NCBI RefSeq assembly: GCF_000731675.1
Contig: NZ_JMIT01000001.1
Span: 1,053,526-1,117,525 of the forward strand
Length of the DNA: 64,000 bases
Reading direction: 5' to 3'
Origin: Pseudomonas capeferrum
Lineage (GTDB): Bacteria; Pseudomonadota; Gammaproteobacteria; Pseudomonadales; Pseudomonadaceae
Under the pieces are notes generated by a model. That model saw nothing but the letters and a program-made list of their open reading frames with translations, made no database searches and was not told the DNA's origin. A program made the position numbers and the translations under genes. This document shows, in pieces, positions 41,845 through 52,424 of this stretch (its first letter is position 1; every line of letters begins with the position of its first letter).

Positions 41845-42618
41845 ATGCCTCGCTATCTCGTTGTGCAGGCGCCTGAGGACGGCGTCCGCCTGATCACCCT
41901 GCAGCGGCCCGAAGCCCTCAATGCGCTGTGTACCGAACTGCTCGCCGAGCTTGCGGCCGAGCTGGAAAGTGCCGAGCGCGACCCGGCAACCCTCGCCGTA
42001 GTGCTCACCGGCAGCCGCAAGGCCTTCGCTGCCGGCGCCGACATCCGTGAAATGGCCGAGCGCGACCTGGTCGGCATCCTCAATGACCCGCGTGTCGCCC
42101 ATTGGCAGCGCATCGCCAGTTTTGCCAAACCGCTGATTGCAGCGGTCAACGGCTTCGCCCTGGGCGGTGGCTGCGAGCTGGTGATGTGCGCCGATATCGT
42201 CATCGCCGGCGAAGACGCACGCTTCGGCCAGCCCGAAATCAACCTGGGCATCATCCCCGGTGCGGGCGGCACACAACGGCTGTTGCGCGCGGTCGGCAAG
42301 CCGCTGGCCATGCAGATGGTTCTGACCGGCGATCCGATCACCGCCCGGCAGGCCCAGCAGGCCGGCCTGGTCAGCGAGCTGACGCAGCCCGAGCTTGCCG
42401 TCGAGCGCGCCCTGCAAGTGGCGGCCAGCATCGCCCGCAAGGCACCGCTGGCCGTGCGCCTGGCCAAAGAAGCCCTGCTCAAGGCCGGGGACACCGACCT
42501 GGCCACCGGCCTGCGCTTTGAACGCCACGCGTTCACCTTGCTGGCCGGTACCGTCGACCGCGACGAAGGCATCCGCGCCTTCCAGGAAAAACGCCCGGCG
42601 CACTTCTTGGGCCAGTAA
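41845..42618 (+). CDS. paaF: PaaF, 2,3-dehydroadipyl-CoA hydratase
   Basis: A 257-residue crotonase. The oxyanion-hole segments are GADIREMAE (about 62-70) and FALGGGCELVMCADIVIAG, with the catalytic Glu pair in that segment and in PEINLGIIPGAGGTQRL (part). It adds water to 2,3-dehydroadipyl-CoA in the lower phenylacetate pathway. I start at ATG 41845 (MPRYLVVQAPE). It opens the run paaFGHIJK; the next gene is 37 bp downstream. Confidence 0.92.
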   Translation: MPRYLVVQAPEDGVRLITLQRPEALNALCTELLAELAAELESAERDPATLAVVLTGSRKAFAAGADIREMAERDLVGILNDPRVAHWQRIASFAKPLIAAVNGFALGGGCELVMCADIVIAGEDARFGQPEINLGIIPGAGGTQRLLRAVGKPLAMQMVLTGDPITARQAQQAGLVSELTQPELAVERALQVAASIARKAPLAVRLAKEALLKAGDTDLATGLRFERHAFTLLAGTVDRDEGIRAFQEKRPAHFLGQ

Positions 42619-42655
42619 CCCCCTCTTCCCCACCGACTGACGGAGCGAGCCTGTC

Positions 42656-43447
42656 ATGGCTTTCGAGCACATCCTGTTTTCCATCGAGGACGGTGTCGCC
42701 CTCCTCTCGCTGAACCGGCCTGACCAGCTGAACAGCTTCAACACGCAGATGCACAAGGAAGTGCGCGAGGCGCTCAAGCAGGTACGCCAAGCCCCGCAGG
42801 TACGCGTGTTGCTGCTGACTGGCGAAGGGCGTGGCTTTTGCGCCGGGCAAGACTTGTCTGACCGCAACGTCGCGCCTGGCGCGCAAGTGCCCGACCTGGG
42901 CGAGTCCATCGAGGCGTTCTACAACCCGCTGGTGCGCGCCCTGCGCGACCTGCCGATGCCGGTCATCTGCGCGGTCAACGGCGTGGCGGCCGGTGCGGGC
43001 GCGAACATTCCGCTGGCCTGTGACCTGGTGCTTGCGGCCCGCTCGGCAAGCTTTATCCAGGCGTTCTGCAAGATCGGCCTGGTGCCGGACTCGGGTGGTA
43101 CCTGGCAACTGCCGCGCTTGGTCGGCATGGCTCGGGCCAAGGCGCTAGCCATGCTCGGTGAACGCCTGAGTGCGGAAAAAGCCGAGCAATGGGGCCTGAT
43201 CCACCGGGTGGTCGACGACGCCGCACTGCGTGACGAGGCGCTGGCCCTCGCCCGCCAGCTGGCGACCCAGCCGACTTACGGGCTGGCCCTGATCAAGCGT
43301 GCGCTTAACGCCAGTTACGACAATCACTTTGACCAGCAGCTCGAACTTGAGCGTGACCTGCAGCGCCTGGCCGGGCGCAGCGAGGACTACCGCGAAGGCG
43401 TCGCGGCGTTCATGGCCAAGCGCGCACCGGCCTTCAAGGGGTGCTGA
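42656..43447 (+). CDS. paaG: PaaG, 1,2-epoxyphenylacetyl-CoA isomerase
   Basis: A 263-residue crotonase with GRGFCAGQDLSDRNVAPGA (about 58-76) and CAVNGVAAGAGANIPLACDLV (part) as oxyanion-hole regions and a catalytic Asp in PDSGGTWQLPRLVG. These are the PaaG signatures. It turns ring-1,2-epoxyphenylacetyl-CoA into oxepin-CoA and later shifts a double bond. It ends two bases before paaH. Confidence 0.92.
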   Translation: MAFEHILFSIEDGVALLSLNRPDQLNSFNTQMHKEVREALKQVRQAPQVRVLLLTGEGRGFCAGQDLSDRNVAPGAQVPDLGESIEAFYNPLVRALRDLPMPVICAVNGVAAGAGANIPLACDLVLAARSASFIQAFCKIGLVPDSGGTWQLPRLVGMARAKALAMLGERLSAEKAEQWGLIHRVVDDAALRDEALALARQLATQPTYGLALIKRALNASYDNHFDQQLELERDLQRLAGRSEDYREGVAAFMAKRAPAFKGC

Positions 43448-43448
43448 C

Positions 43449-44966
43449 ATGAGTGCACTTAACGGTAACGCCCAGGTCGCGGTGATCGGCGCCGGTGCGA
43501 TGGGGGCCGGCATCGCCCAGGTGGCCGCCCAGGCGGGGCATCCGGTTTGCCTGTATGACAATCGCCCAGGCGCTGCGGCCCTGGCCGTGCAAGGCATCGA
43601 CCGCCAGCTCGGCCGCCTGGTCGAAAAAGGCAAGCTCGACGCTACCGCACGCCAGGCGATCAGCGCGCGCCTGCGGCCCGTGGAAGCGCTCGAAGCACTG
43701 GCCGATGCGCAACTGGTAATCGAAGCGATCGTCGAAAACCTGCAGGTCAAACAGGCACTCTTGCAGCAGCTCGAAGCCCTGTGCAGCGACAGCTGCATAT
43801 TGGCCAGCAACACCTCATCGCTGTCGATCACCAGCCTGGCCGCCGGCCTGCGGCGGCCCGAACGGGTGATCGGCATGCACTTTTTCAACCCTGCGCCGTT
43901 GATGGCGTTGGTCGAGGTCGTTTCAGGCCTGGCCACCGCCCCCGCCTTGGCTGCCACGCTGTACGACACGGCCACGGCCTGGGGCAAGCAGCCGGTGCAT
44001 GCGCGTTCGACGCCGGGCTTCATTGTCAACCGGGTGGCGCGGCCGTTTTATGCCGAGAGCCTGCGCCTGTACCAGGAAGGCGCCGCTGATTGCGCGAGCC
44101 TCGATGCGCTGATGCGTGACGCCGGTGGTTTCCGCATGGGCGCTTTCGAGCTGACCGACCTGATCGGCCACGATGTCAATTACGCCGTGACCTGCTCGGT
44201 GTTCGGCGCCTTTTATGGTGACTTCCGCTTCCAGCCCTCGCTGGTACAGAAAGAGCTGGTGGATGCCGGCCGTCTTGGGCGCAAGAGCGGCCAGGGTTTC
44301 TACGATTACAGCGAAGGTGCGCTGCGGCCGCAGCCCGCCGAGGTGCAAAGCGCGGCGCGTGTCGAGTGCTGCGTGGTCGAAGGCAGCCTGGGCGTGATGC
44401 AGCCCTTGCTGCAGCGCATCCAGGCCAGCGGCATCCAGGTCACCGAGCGCCCGGGCAGCGGCCTGCTGCGGGTAGGTGATGCCACCCTGGCGTTGTCTGA
44501 CGGCCGCCTGGCCAGCCAGCGCGCGCGTGAAGATGGGCTGCGAAACCTGGTGCTGGTGGACCTCGCGCTGGATTACAGCAAGGCCGAACGGATTGCCATC
44601 AGCACTTGCCCCGACACCACCCGCGAGGCGCGCGAACACGCCGTGGCGTTGCTGCGCCAGGCGGGCCTGAAGGTTTGTCTGGTCGCCGACCTGCCGGCCC
44701 TGGTGGTGTTGCGCACCGTCACCACGCTCGCCAACGAAGCTGCCGATGCCGTGCTGCAAGGCGTAGGCTCGGCAGCCGACATCGACCTGGCCATGCGCGC
44801 CGGGGTCAATTACCCGCGCGGGCCGTTGGCCTGGGCCGAGCAGATCGGCATCGGCTACACCCTGCGCGTGCTGGACAACCTGCAGCGCTGCTACGGCGAG
44901 ACCCGCTACCGCCCTTCGCTGCTGCTGCGCCGCGTGCATGCCCAAGGAGGCCGACTGCATGACTGA
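43449..44966 (+). CDS. paaH: PaaH, 3-hydroxyadipyl-CoA dehydrogenase
   Basis: A 505-residue enzyme with the NAD motif GAGAMGAGIAQVAAQAGH (about 14-31), catalytic His in IGMHFFNPAPLM with Glu in EVVSG, and PGFIVNRVARPF. A second dehydrogenase-like C-terminal domain (GVNYPRGPLAWAEQIG) makes it longer than short family members, which is normal for PaaH. It oxidises 3-hydroxyadipyl-CoA. A longer frame upstream lies inside paaG. Its stop overlaps the paaI start by eight bases. Confidence 0.92.
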   Translation: MSALNGNAQVAVIGAGAMGAGIAQVAAQAGHPVCLYDNRPGAAALAVQGIDRQLGRLVEKGKLDATARQAISARLRPVEALEALADAQLVIEAIVENLQVKQALLQQLEALCSDSCILASNTSSLSITSLAAGLRRPERVIGMHFFNPAPLMALVEVVSGLATAPALAATLYDTATAWGKQPVHARSTPGFIVNRVARPFYAESLRLYQEGAADCASLDALMRDAGGFRMGAFELTDLIGHDVNYAVTCSVFGAFYGDFRFQPSLVQKELVDAGRLGRKSGQGFYDYSEGALRPQPAEVQSAARVECCVVEGSLGVMQPLLQRIQASGIQVTERPGSGLLRVGDATLALSDGRLASQRAREDGLRNLVLVDLALDYSKAERIAISTCPDTTREAREHAVALLRQAGLKVCLVADLPALVVLRTVTTLANEAADAVLQGVGSAADIDLAMRAGVNYPRGPLAWAEQIGIGYTLRVLDNLQRCYGETRYRPSLLLRRVHAQGGRLHD

Positions 44967-45414
44967 AGCCCAACGAACCCCCGAGCAACTGGCACGCGCC
45001 TGCGCCGATGCAATGTTTTCCCGCGACCGCGCCACCCAGGCCCTGGGCGCTCGGCTGCTCGACGTCGGCCCCGGCCAGGCCCGCCTGAGCATGCCGGTGC
45101 GCGCCGACATGATTCAGGGCCACGGCAGCTGCCATGGTGGTTTCTTGTTCAGCTTGGCGGACTCGGCGTTTGCCTTCGCCTGCAACAGCTACGACGAAGC
45201 CACCGTGGCCTTGGGCTGCAGCATCGACTACGTGGCGCCGGCGTTCGAGCATGACGTGCTCACCGCTACCGCCAGCGAACTCACCCGCAAGGGCCGCACC
45301 GGCCTGTATGACGTGCGCCTGGAAAACCAGCGCGGCGAACTGATTGCCCTGTTCCACGGAAAATCCTACAAAGTGCGCGGCACGGTGTTGCCGCAGGAGA
45401 CCCAGGATGACTGA
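44959..45414 (+). CDS. paaI: PaaI, hot-dog thioesterase
   Basis: A 151-residue hot-dog protein with the family core [20 protein letters not shown] (about 54-73), where the His-Gly-Gly and Asp are active-site positions. PaaI hydrolyses phenylacetyl- and hydroxyphenylacetyl-CoA, probably to rescue CoA. I start at ATG 44959, which overlaps the end of paaH; a start at 44938 is upstream of the AAGGAGG ribosome site and is excluded. It overlaps paaJ by eight bases. Confidence 0.92.
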   Translation: MTEAQRTPEQLARACADAMFSRDRATQALGARLLDVGPGQARLSMPVRADMIQGHGSCHGGFLFSLADSAFAFACNSYDEATVALGCSIDYVAPAFEHDVLTATASELTRKGRTGLYDVRLENQRGELIALFHGKSYKVRGTVLPQETQDD

Positions 45415-46627
45415 CCAGACCTTCGACCAGGCGTTGATCATCGACGCCGTGCGCACGCCGATCGGCCGTTATGGCGGCGCGTTAAGCAGCGTGCGCGCCG
45501 ACGACCTCGCGGCCGTGCCGATCAGGGCGCTGATGGCCCGCCACCCCGAACTCGACTGGGCCGCCATTGATGACGTGATCCTCGGCTGCGCCAACCAGGC
45601 GGGCGAAGACAACCGTAACGTGGCACGCATGGCTAGCCTGCTGGCCGGCCTGCCCGATGCCGTGCCGGGCACCACCCTTAATCGCCTGTGCGGTTCCGGG
45701 CTGGATGCCGTCGGCAGCGCCGCCCGCGCCCTACGCTGCGGCGAGGCCGGGCTGATGCTGGCCGGTGGCGTCGAGTCGATGTCGCGGGCACCCTTCGTCA
45801 TGGGCAAGTCAGAGCAGGCCTTCGGCCGTAGCGCCGAGCTGTTCGACACCACCATCGGCTGGCGTTTCGTCAATAAACTGATGCAGGCGCAGTACGGCAT
45901 CGACTCGATGCCCGAGACCGCCGAGAATGTCGCCGCGCAGTTCGGTATTTCGCGCGAAGACCAAGACGCTTTCGCCTTGCGCAGCCAGCACAAGGCGGCC
46001 GCCGCCCAGGCCCGGGGCCGGCTGGCACGGGAGATCGTGCCGGTCGAGATCGCCCAGCGCAAAGGCCCGGCCAAGCGTGTCGAGCATGATGAGCACCCGC
46101 GCGCCGACACCACCCTGGACCAGTTGGCCAGGCTCGGCACGCCGTTCCGTGAAGGCGGCAGCGTGACAGCAGGCAACGCTTCGGGCGTCAACGACGGCGC
46201 TTGCGCCCTGCTGCTGGCCAGCACTGATGCGGCCCGCCGCCATGGCCTGAAGCCGCGCGGCCGGGTCCTCGGCATGGCCGCCGCTGGGGTCGAGCCGCGC
46301 ATCATGGGCATCGGCCCGGTCCCGGCGACCCGCAAGGTACTTGCGCAGGCCGGCCTGAGCCTGGCCGACATGGATGTCATCGAGTTGAACGAGGCATTTG
46401 CGGCCCAAGGCCTGGCGGTGCTGCGCGAGCTGGGCCTGGCTGACGACGACAAGCGCGTCAACCCCAATGGCGGCGCTATCGCCCTGGGGCATCCGCTGGG
46501 CATGAGCGGCGCACGGCTGGTGACCACCGCCCTGCACGAGCTGGAAGAACGCGGCGGCCGCTACGCCTTGTGCACCATGTGCATCGGCGTTGGCCAAGGC
46601 ATTGCCCTGGTCATCGAGCGCCTCTGA
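45407..46627 (+). CDS. paaJ: PaaJ, 3-oxoadipyl-CoA / 3-oxo-5,6-dehydrosuberyl-CoA thiolase
   Basis: A 406-residue thiolase. The nucleophilic Cys is in [18 protein letters not shown] (about 85-102), the His in [15 protein letters not shown] (about 355-369) and the second Cys in [14 protein letters not shown]. It cleaves the two 3-oxoacyl-CoA intermediates to yield acetyl-CoA and succinyl-CoA. It starts at ATG 45407 inside the end of paaI. A hairpin and a 106-base gap separate it from paaK. Confidence 0.93.
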   Translation: MTDQTFDQALIIDAVRTPIGRYGGALSSVRADDLAAVPIRALMARHPELDWAAIDDVILGCANQAGEDNRNVARMASLLAGLPDAVPGTTLNRLCGSGLDAVGSAARALRCGEAGLMLAGGVESMSRAPFVMGKSEQAFGRSAELFDTTIGWRFVNKLMQAQYGIDSMPETAENVAAQFGISREDQDAFALRSQHKAAAAQARGRLAREIVPVEIAQRKGPAKRVEHDEHPRADTTLDQLARLGTPFREGGSVTAGNASGVNDGACALLLASTDAARRHGLKPRGRVLGMAAAGVEPRIMGIGPVPATRKVLAQAGLSLADMDVIELNEAFAAQGLAVLRELGLADDDKRVNPNGGAIALGHPLGMSGARLVTTALHELEERGGRYALCTMCIGVGQGIALVIERL

Positions 46628-46663
46628 GCACATCAGACCAATGGCCTGAGACTGAACACGACA

Positions 46664-46681
46664 CGGGCAGTATGCTGCCCG
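46664..46681. terminator. Hairpin between paaJ and paaK
   Basis: CGGGCAG and CTGCCCG pair around TATG. There is no T-run, so this may attenuate or stabilise mRNA instead of ending transcription. Confidence 0.4.
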
Positions 46682-46733
46682 CATGACACTCAAGGCCTTA
46701 GCGCCTACGTACAAGAACAATTCGAGTGAAGCC

Positions 46734-48053
<1,320 letters not shown>

Positions 48054-48123
48054 TCGTTCAGCGCTGAATCCTTTTTTCCCCGGGGCCACCAGGTGCTTGG
48101 CTTGGCATTTTCAGTGCCTATCA

Positions 48124-48153
48124 GATCGAGCGCCGCGCGGGCGGCGCTCGATC
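48124..48153. repeat. REP-like hairpin, copy 2
   Basis: GATCGAGCGCCGC and GCGGCGCTCGATC form a perfect 13-bp stem over a GCGG loop, with TTTTCAGTGCCTA just before it. The core and the flank match the repeat at 18131. It could end or stabilise the paaK message. Confidence 0.7.
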
Positions 48154-48252
48154 TCCGCCCCACCTCCAAACCCAAGACAGGCACCTAGCCGCCATCACCC
48201 TATCTCCCGACCAGCACATAGCAGCCGCTGTGGGCGCTTCTTCCCGGCAATC

Positions 48253-48309
48253 CGATACAAAAATATTATCTGATACCTAATAATATGTTTGATGTTGTGT
48301 TTTGTATCG
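48253..48309. promoter_or_regulatory. paaA promoter region with long-spaced inverted repeat
   Basis: CGATACAAAA (48253-48262) is mirrored by TTTTGTATCG (48300-48309) across an AT-rich 37-bp spacer. The second half contains TGTATC, shared with the paaY-paaF region. It lies 48 bp upstream of the paaA start, so it is a likely PaaX operator pair. Confidence 0.55.
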
Positions 48310-48357
48310 CTTATAAATGACTCATGCCCCACCCAGCCCTGAGGCAGGAGTCAGAAC

Positions 48358-49347
48358 ATGTACGCACAGCTAGTCGAAACCGGTGTAAAACGCGTCAAGT
48401 CGCTAGACGAGATGTCGCCTGAAGAGCGCAACTTCCAGGAAAAGATCGACGCCGAGATCAAGATCGAAGCCAAGAACTGGATGCCCGAGGCCTATCGCCA
48501 GACCCTGATCCGGCAGATCTCCCAGCACGCCCATTCGGAAATCGTCGGCATGTTGCCCGAAGGCAACTGGGTCACCCGCGCCCCAAGCCTTAAGCGCAAG
48601 CTGCAACTGATGGCCAAGATCCAGGACGAAGCTGGTCACGGCCTGTACCTGTACAGCGCCATGGAAACCCTCGGCGCCGACCGCGACGAAGAAATCGCCA
48701 AGCTGCACAGCGGCAAGGCCAAGTACTCGAGCATCTTCAACTACCCGACCCTGAGCTGGGCCGACATGGGCGCGGTAGGCTGGCTGGTCGATGGCGCCGC
48801 GATCGTCAACCAGGTGGTGCTGCAGCGCACCTCCTACGGCCCCTACTCCCGCGCCATGATCCGTATCTGCAAGGAAGAGAGCTTCCACCAGCGCCAGGGC
48901 TACGAGCTGCTGCTGACCATGATGCGCCACGGCACCCAGGCGCAGAAGGACATGGTCCAGGACGCCATCAACCGCCTGTGGTGGCCGTCGCTGATGATGT
49001 TCGGCCCAAGCGACGAGCACTCCCCCAACAGCGCCCAGTCGATGGCCTGGAAGATCAAGCGCCAGACCAACGACGAACTGCGCCAGCGTTTCATCGACCA
49101 GACCGTGCCACAGCTCGAACTGCTCGGCTGCACCGCGCCCGACCCGCACCTGAAGTGGAACGAGGCACGCGGCCACTACGACTTCGGCGAAATCCAGTGG
49201 GACGAGTTCTACGAAGTCATCAAGGGTAACGGCCCGTGCAACCTGGAGCGTGTCGCCACCCGGCGCAAAGCCATCGAGGACGGTGCCTGGGTGCGCGAGG
49301 CCGCCGTGGCCTATGCGCGCAAGCAACAGAACAAGAACGCCGCCTGA
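48358..49347 (+). CDS. paaA: PaaA, catalytic subunit of phenylacetyl-CoA epoxidase
   Basis: A 329-residue ferritin-like diiron protein. Iron ligands are seen in [29 protein letters not shown] (Glu-x2-His) and [17 protein letters not shown] (part). With PaaB, PaaC and PaaE it puts an oxygen atom into the ring of phenylacetyl-CoA. It opens paaABCDE. The ATG follows GAGGCAGGAGTC. Length and all ligands are complete. Confidence 0.95.
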   Translation: MYAQLVETGVKRVKSLDEMSPEERNFQEKIDAEIKIEAKNWMPEAYRQTLIRQISQHAHSEIVGMLPEGNWVTRAPSLKRKLQLMAKIQDEAGHGLYLYSAMETLGADRDEEIAKLHSGKAKYSSIFNYPTLSWADMGAVGWLVDGAAIVNQVVLQRTSYGPYSRAMIRICKEESFHQRQGYELLLTMMRHGTQAQKDMVQDAINRLWWPSLMMFGPSDEHSPNSAQSMAWKIKRQTNDELRQRFIDQTVPQLELLGCTAPDPHLKWNEARGHYDFGEIQWDEFYEVIKGNGPCNLERVATRRKAIEDGAWVREAAVAYARKQQNKNAA

Positions 49348-49372
49348 GCGGCGATTGATGCGGAGATCGAAA

Positions 49373-49654
49373 ATGTCTGTCTGGACCCTCTACGAAGTGT
49401 TCGTGCGCAGCAAGCACGGCTTGAACCACAAGCATGTCGGCAGCGTGCATGCCGCCGACGCCGCCATGGCCATCGAGAATGCCCGTGAGCTGTACACCCG
49501 CCGCAGCGAAGGCGTGAGCCTGTGGGTGGTGCCTTCGGCGCTGATCACCGCCTCCTCGCCTGACGAGAAAGACCCGTTGTTCGCCCCTTCGGACGACAAG
49601 GTCTACCGCCACGCCAGCTTTTACGAACTGCCCGACGAAGTCGGACACATGTGA
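49373..49654 (+). CDS. paaB: PaaB, structural subunit of phenylacetyl-CoA epoxidase
   Basis: A 93-residue protein beginning SVWTLYEVFVRSKHGLNHKH and holding VGSVHAADAAMAIENARELY, typical PaaB. It bridges PaaAC units in the epoxidase complex and has no catalytic site. It begins 25 bases after paaA; the stop overlaps the first base triplet of the paaC leader. Confidence 0.95.
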   Translation: MSVWTLYEVFVRSKHGLNHKHVGSVHAADAAMAIENARELYTRRSEGVSLWVVPSALITASSPDEKDPLFAPSDDKVYRHASFYELPDEVGHM

Positions 49655-49662
49655 GGTTGGCC

Positions 49663-50421
49663 ATGCATACAGAAACGCTTATCCCGTATTTGCTGCTACT
49701 GGGCGACACCGCCCTGGTGCAGGGCCAGCGCCTTTGTGAATGGTGCGGCCATGCGCCGGCCATCGAAGAAGAGCTGGCCTTGATGAACGTAGGCCTCGAC
49801 CTGGTCGGCCAGGCCCGTAACTGGCTGGAGTACGCCGCCGAGTTGCTCGATGACGGCCGTGATGCCGACGCCCTTGCCATGCGTCGTGACGAACGCGCCT
49901 ACCGCAACCTGCTGCTGGTCGAGCAACCCAATGGCGACTTTGCCGTGACCATGACCAAGCAGTTCTTCTATGACGCCTGGCATTACGCGGTGCTGCAGGG
50001 CCTGGCCGCGTCCAGCGACGAACGTATCGCCGGCATTGCCGCCAAGGCACTCAAGGAGGTCACCTACCACCTGCGGCGCTCCGGCGAATGGGTGCAGCGC
50101 CTGGGCGGCGGCACTGACGAAAGCCGTCGGCGCATGCTCGATGCGATCCCCGCGCTGTGGCGCTTCACCGTCGAACTGACGGCAGGCAGCGAAAACGAAG
50201 TTCGCCTGGCCGAGGCCGGCATTGCTGCCGACCCGCGCAGCGTCGGTGCGGCCTGGCTCAAGCAGGTGACAGCGATTTTCGATTCGGTGCAACTGCCGCT
50301 GCCCAAGGCGGCCAGCCATTTCTACCTGGACAGCCGCAAAGGCCTGCACACCGAGCACCTGGGGCTGTTGCTGGCCGAAATGCAGTTCCTGCCACGGGCC
50401 TACCCCGATGCAACCTGGTGA
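49663..50421 (+). CDS. paaC: PaaC, structural subunit of phenylacetyl-CoA epoxidase
   Basis: A 252-residue ferritin-like protein related to PaaA but without iron ligands. LLLLGDTALVQGQRLCEWCG (about 10-29), YDAWHYAVLQGLA and HTEHLGLLLAEMQFLPRAYP mark it. It supports the fold and substrate pocket of PaaA. I start at ATG 49663 after GAGGTTGGCC; a GTG at 49651 is the alternative. It overlaps paaD by 14 bases. Confidence 0.93.
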   Translation: MHTETLIPYLLLLGDTALVQGQRLCEWCGHAPAIEEELALMNVGLDLVGQARNWLEYAAELLDDGRDADALAMRRDERAYRNLLLVEQPNGDFAVTMTKQFFYDAWHYAVLQGLAASSDERIAGIAAKALKEVTYHLRRSGEWVQRLGGGTDESRRRMLDAIPALWRFTVELTAGSENEVRLAEAGIAADPRSVGAAWLKQVTAIFDSVQLPLPKAASHFYLDSRKGLHTEHLGLLLAEMQFLPRAYPDATW

Positions 50422-50941
50422 GCTGATTGCCAGCGACCTCGGCGCCCGTGCGGCCCGCGGCGATGACCTGGCCCGGGCCTGGGAAGTACTGGAGCAGGTC
50501 ATGGACCCGGAAGTGCCGGTAGTCAGCGTGGTCGACCTGGGCATCGTCCGCGACCTCGACTGGCGCGCCGGCCACCTGCACCTGGTAGTCACGCCGACCT
50601 ACTCCGGTTGCCCGGCGACCGAGGTGATCGAGGCCGACATCCGTGACGCGCTGCAACAGGCCGGTTTCGCTGCCCCTGCGCTGGAGCGGCGGCTGACCCC
50701 GGCCTGGAGCACCGACTGGATCAGCGAGCTGGGCCGCCAACGCTTGCGCGCCTACGGCATCGCACCGCCCGAGGGCAGCACCAGCAAGCGCAGTTTGCTC
50801 GGTGAAGCGCCCCAGGTGTGCTGCCCGCAGTGCGCCAGCCCCCACACCGAACTACTCAGCCAGTTCGGCTCCACGGCCTGCAAGGCGCTGTACCGCTGCC
50901 GCGAGTGCCTGGAGCCGTTCGACTATTTCAAATGCATTTGA
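50408..50941 (+). CDS. paaD: PaaD, Fe-S assembly-type factor of the epoxidase
   Basis: A 177-residue protein. The N-terminal MIP18/DUF59 domain has VMDPEVPVVSVVDLGIVRDL (about 31-50) and TPTYSGCPATEVIE with the conserved Cys. A zinc-ribbon-like C-terminus carries CCPQC, CRECLEPFDYFKC. It is thought to help load the iron centre of PaaA or the cluster of PaaE. Its start lies within the end of paaC. Confidence 0.93.
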   Translation: MQPGELIASDLGARAARGDDLARAWEVLEQVMDPEVPVVSVVDLGIVRDLDWRAGHLHLVVTPTYSGCPATEVIEADIRDALQQAGFAAPALERRLTPAWSTDWISELGRQRLRAYGIAPPEGSTSKRSLLGEAPQVCCPQCASPHTELLSQFGSTACKALYRCRECLEPFDYFKCI

Positions 50942-50956
50942 GCCGTGGAGAACACC

Positions 50957-52033
50957 ATGAGCCAGTTTCACAGCCTGACCATCAAGCAAGTGCGTAACGA
51001 GACCCGCGACGCGGTATCCATCGCCTTCGACGTGCCTGAGCACTTGCAGGCGCAATTCAGCTTTACCCAGGGCCAGTACCTGGTCATGCGTACCCAGTTG
51101 GACAACGAGGAAGTACGCCGCTCGTATTCCATCTGCAGCGCGGTTCAGGATGGCGAGCTGCGGGTAGCCGTCAAGCGCGTGCCGGGCGGGCGTTTCTCCG
51201 CCTTTGCCAATGACGTGCTCAAGGCTGGCCAGCAACTGGAAGTGATGCCGCCGTCCGGCAGTTTCCACGTACCGCTGGACCCTGCCCGTCATGGCCACTA
51301 CCTGGGCGTGGCCGCAGGCAGCGGCATCACGCCGATCCTGTCGATCATCGCCACCACCCTGGCCAGTGAGCCGCACAGCCGCTTCACCCTGCTGTACGGC
51401 AACCGCTCCAGCTCCGGTGCGTTGTTCCGCGACAAGCTCGAAGACCTGAAAAACCGTTACCTGGACCGCCTGAACCTGATTTTCGTGTTCAGCCGCGAGC
51501 AGCAGGATGTCGACCTGTACAACGGCCGGATCGATGCCGACAAGTGCGGCCAACTGTTCGCCCGCTGGCTGGACGTCACCACGCTGGACGCGGCGTTCAT
51601 CTGCGGCCCCCAGGCGATGACCGAAACCGTGCGCGACAGCCTGCTGGCCAACGGCATGGGCAAGGAGCGCATCCATTTCGAACTGTTTGCCGCCGCTGGC
51701 AGCGAAGCACGCCGCGAGGCCCGTGAGGCGGCGCGCCAGGTGGATTCGGCGCTCAGCCATATCACCGTGATCAGCGATGGCCGCGCCCTGTCGTTCGACC
51801 TGCCGCGCAACAGCCAGAACGTGCTGGACGCCGGTAATGCCATTGGCGCCGAGCTGCCCTACTCGTGCAAGGCGGGCGTGTGCTCCACCTGCAAGTGCCG
51901 GGTGATCGAGGGCGAGGTAGAGATGGACAGCAACCATGCGCTGGAAGACTACGAAGTGGCGGCGGGCTATGTGCTGTCGTGCCAGACCTACCCGGTGAGC
52001 GACAAGGTGGTGCTCGACTTCGACCAGTTGTAA
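50957..52033 (+). CDS. paaE: PaaE, reductase of phenylacetyl-CoA epoxidase
   Basis: A 358-residue electron-transfer protein. FAD-binding RRSYSICSA (about 55-63), NADPH segment GVAAGSGITPILSII and a C-terminal plant-type ferredoxin domain with YSCKAGVCSTCKCRVIEGEV and LSCQTYP, the four cluster cysteines. It passes electrons from NADPH to PaaA. I start at ATG 50957 (MSQFHSL) after GGAGAACACC; the GTG at 50945 is weaker. Confidence 0.94.
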   Translation: MSQFHSLTIKQVRNETRDAVSIAFDVPEHLQAQFSFTQGQYLVMRTQLDNEEVRRSYSICSAVQDGELRVAVKRVPGGRFSAFANDVLKAGQQLEVMPPSGSFHVPLDPARHGHYLGVAAGSGITPILSIIATTLASEPHSRFTLLYGNRSSSGALFRDKLEDLKNRYLDRLNLIFVFSREQQDVDLYNGRIDADKCGQLFARWLDVTTLDAAFICGPQAMTETVRDSLLANGMGKERIHFELFAAAGSEARREAREAARQVDSALSHITVISDGRALSFDLPRNSQNVLDAGNAIGAELPYSCKAGVCSTCKCRVIEGEVEMDSNHALEDYEVAAGYVLSCQTYPVSDKVVLDFDQL

Positions 52034-52115
52034 ACCCGCGCCGCTTTACGACACCGCATGCAACACCCGTGTGACCTCACAAAAAACAACTACAACACCA
52101 AGAGATCGCTGACCC

Positions 52116-52424
52116 ATGACTCCCGAACGCATCGCAAGCATCGCCAACCACCCCGACTTCCAGCACCTGGTCCGGCGCAAGCGCCGCCTCAACGGCAGCC
52201 TGACCCTGGCCATGCTGGTGATCTACTACGGCTTCGTTCTGCTGGTGGCGTTCTCGCCCAGCACCCTCGGCCAGTCGCTCAGCGGTGGCGTGACCACCGT
52301 CGGCATGCTGGTGGGCGTGCTCATGGTGCTGTTGTCGTTCGCCCTCACCGGCATCTACGTGCACCGCGCCAACAACGTGCTCGACCCGCTCAACGACAAG
52401 GTCAAGCAGGAGTGCGCGCAATGA
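52116..52424 (+). CDS. DUF485 small membrane protein of the phenylacetate permease
   Basis: A 102-residue protein with two hydrophobic helices (about 31-52 and 61-85) and the start [20 protein letters not shown], usual for DUF485. These proteins accompany acetate-type symporters. The start lies 82 bp after paaE; its stop overlaps the symporter ATG by four bases, so the two are coupled. Confidence 0.85.
   Translation: MTPERIASIANHPDFQHLVRRKRRLNGSLTLAMLVIYYGFVLLVAFSPSTLGQSLSGGVTTVGMLVGVLMVLLSFALTGIYVHRANNVLDPLNDKVKQECAQ

Noticed and set aside
52058..52420. Long upstream extension of the phenylacetate symporter
   Set aside because: It covers the DUF485 gene in the wrong phase; the ATGA overlap at 52421 gives the true start.
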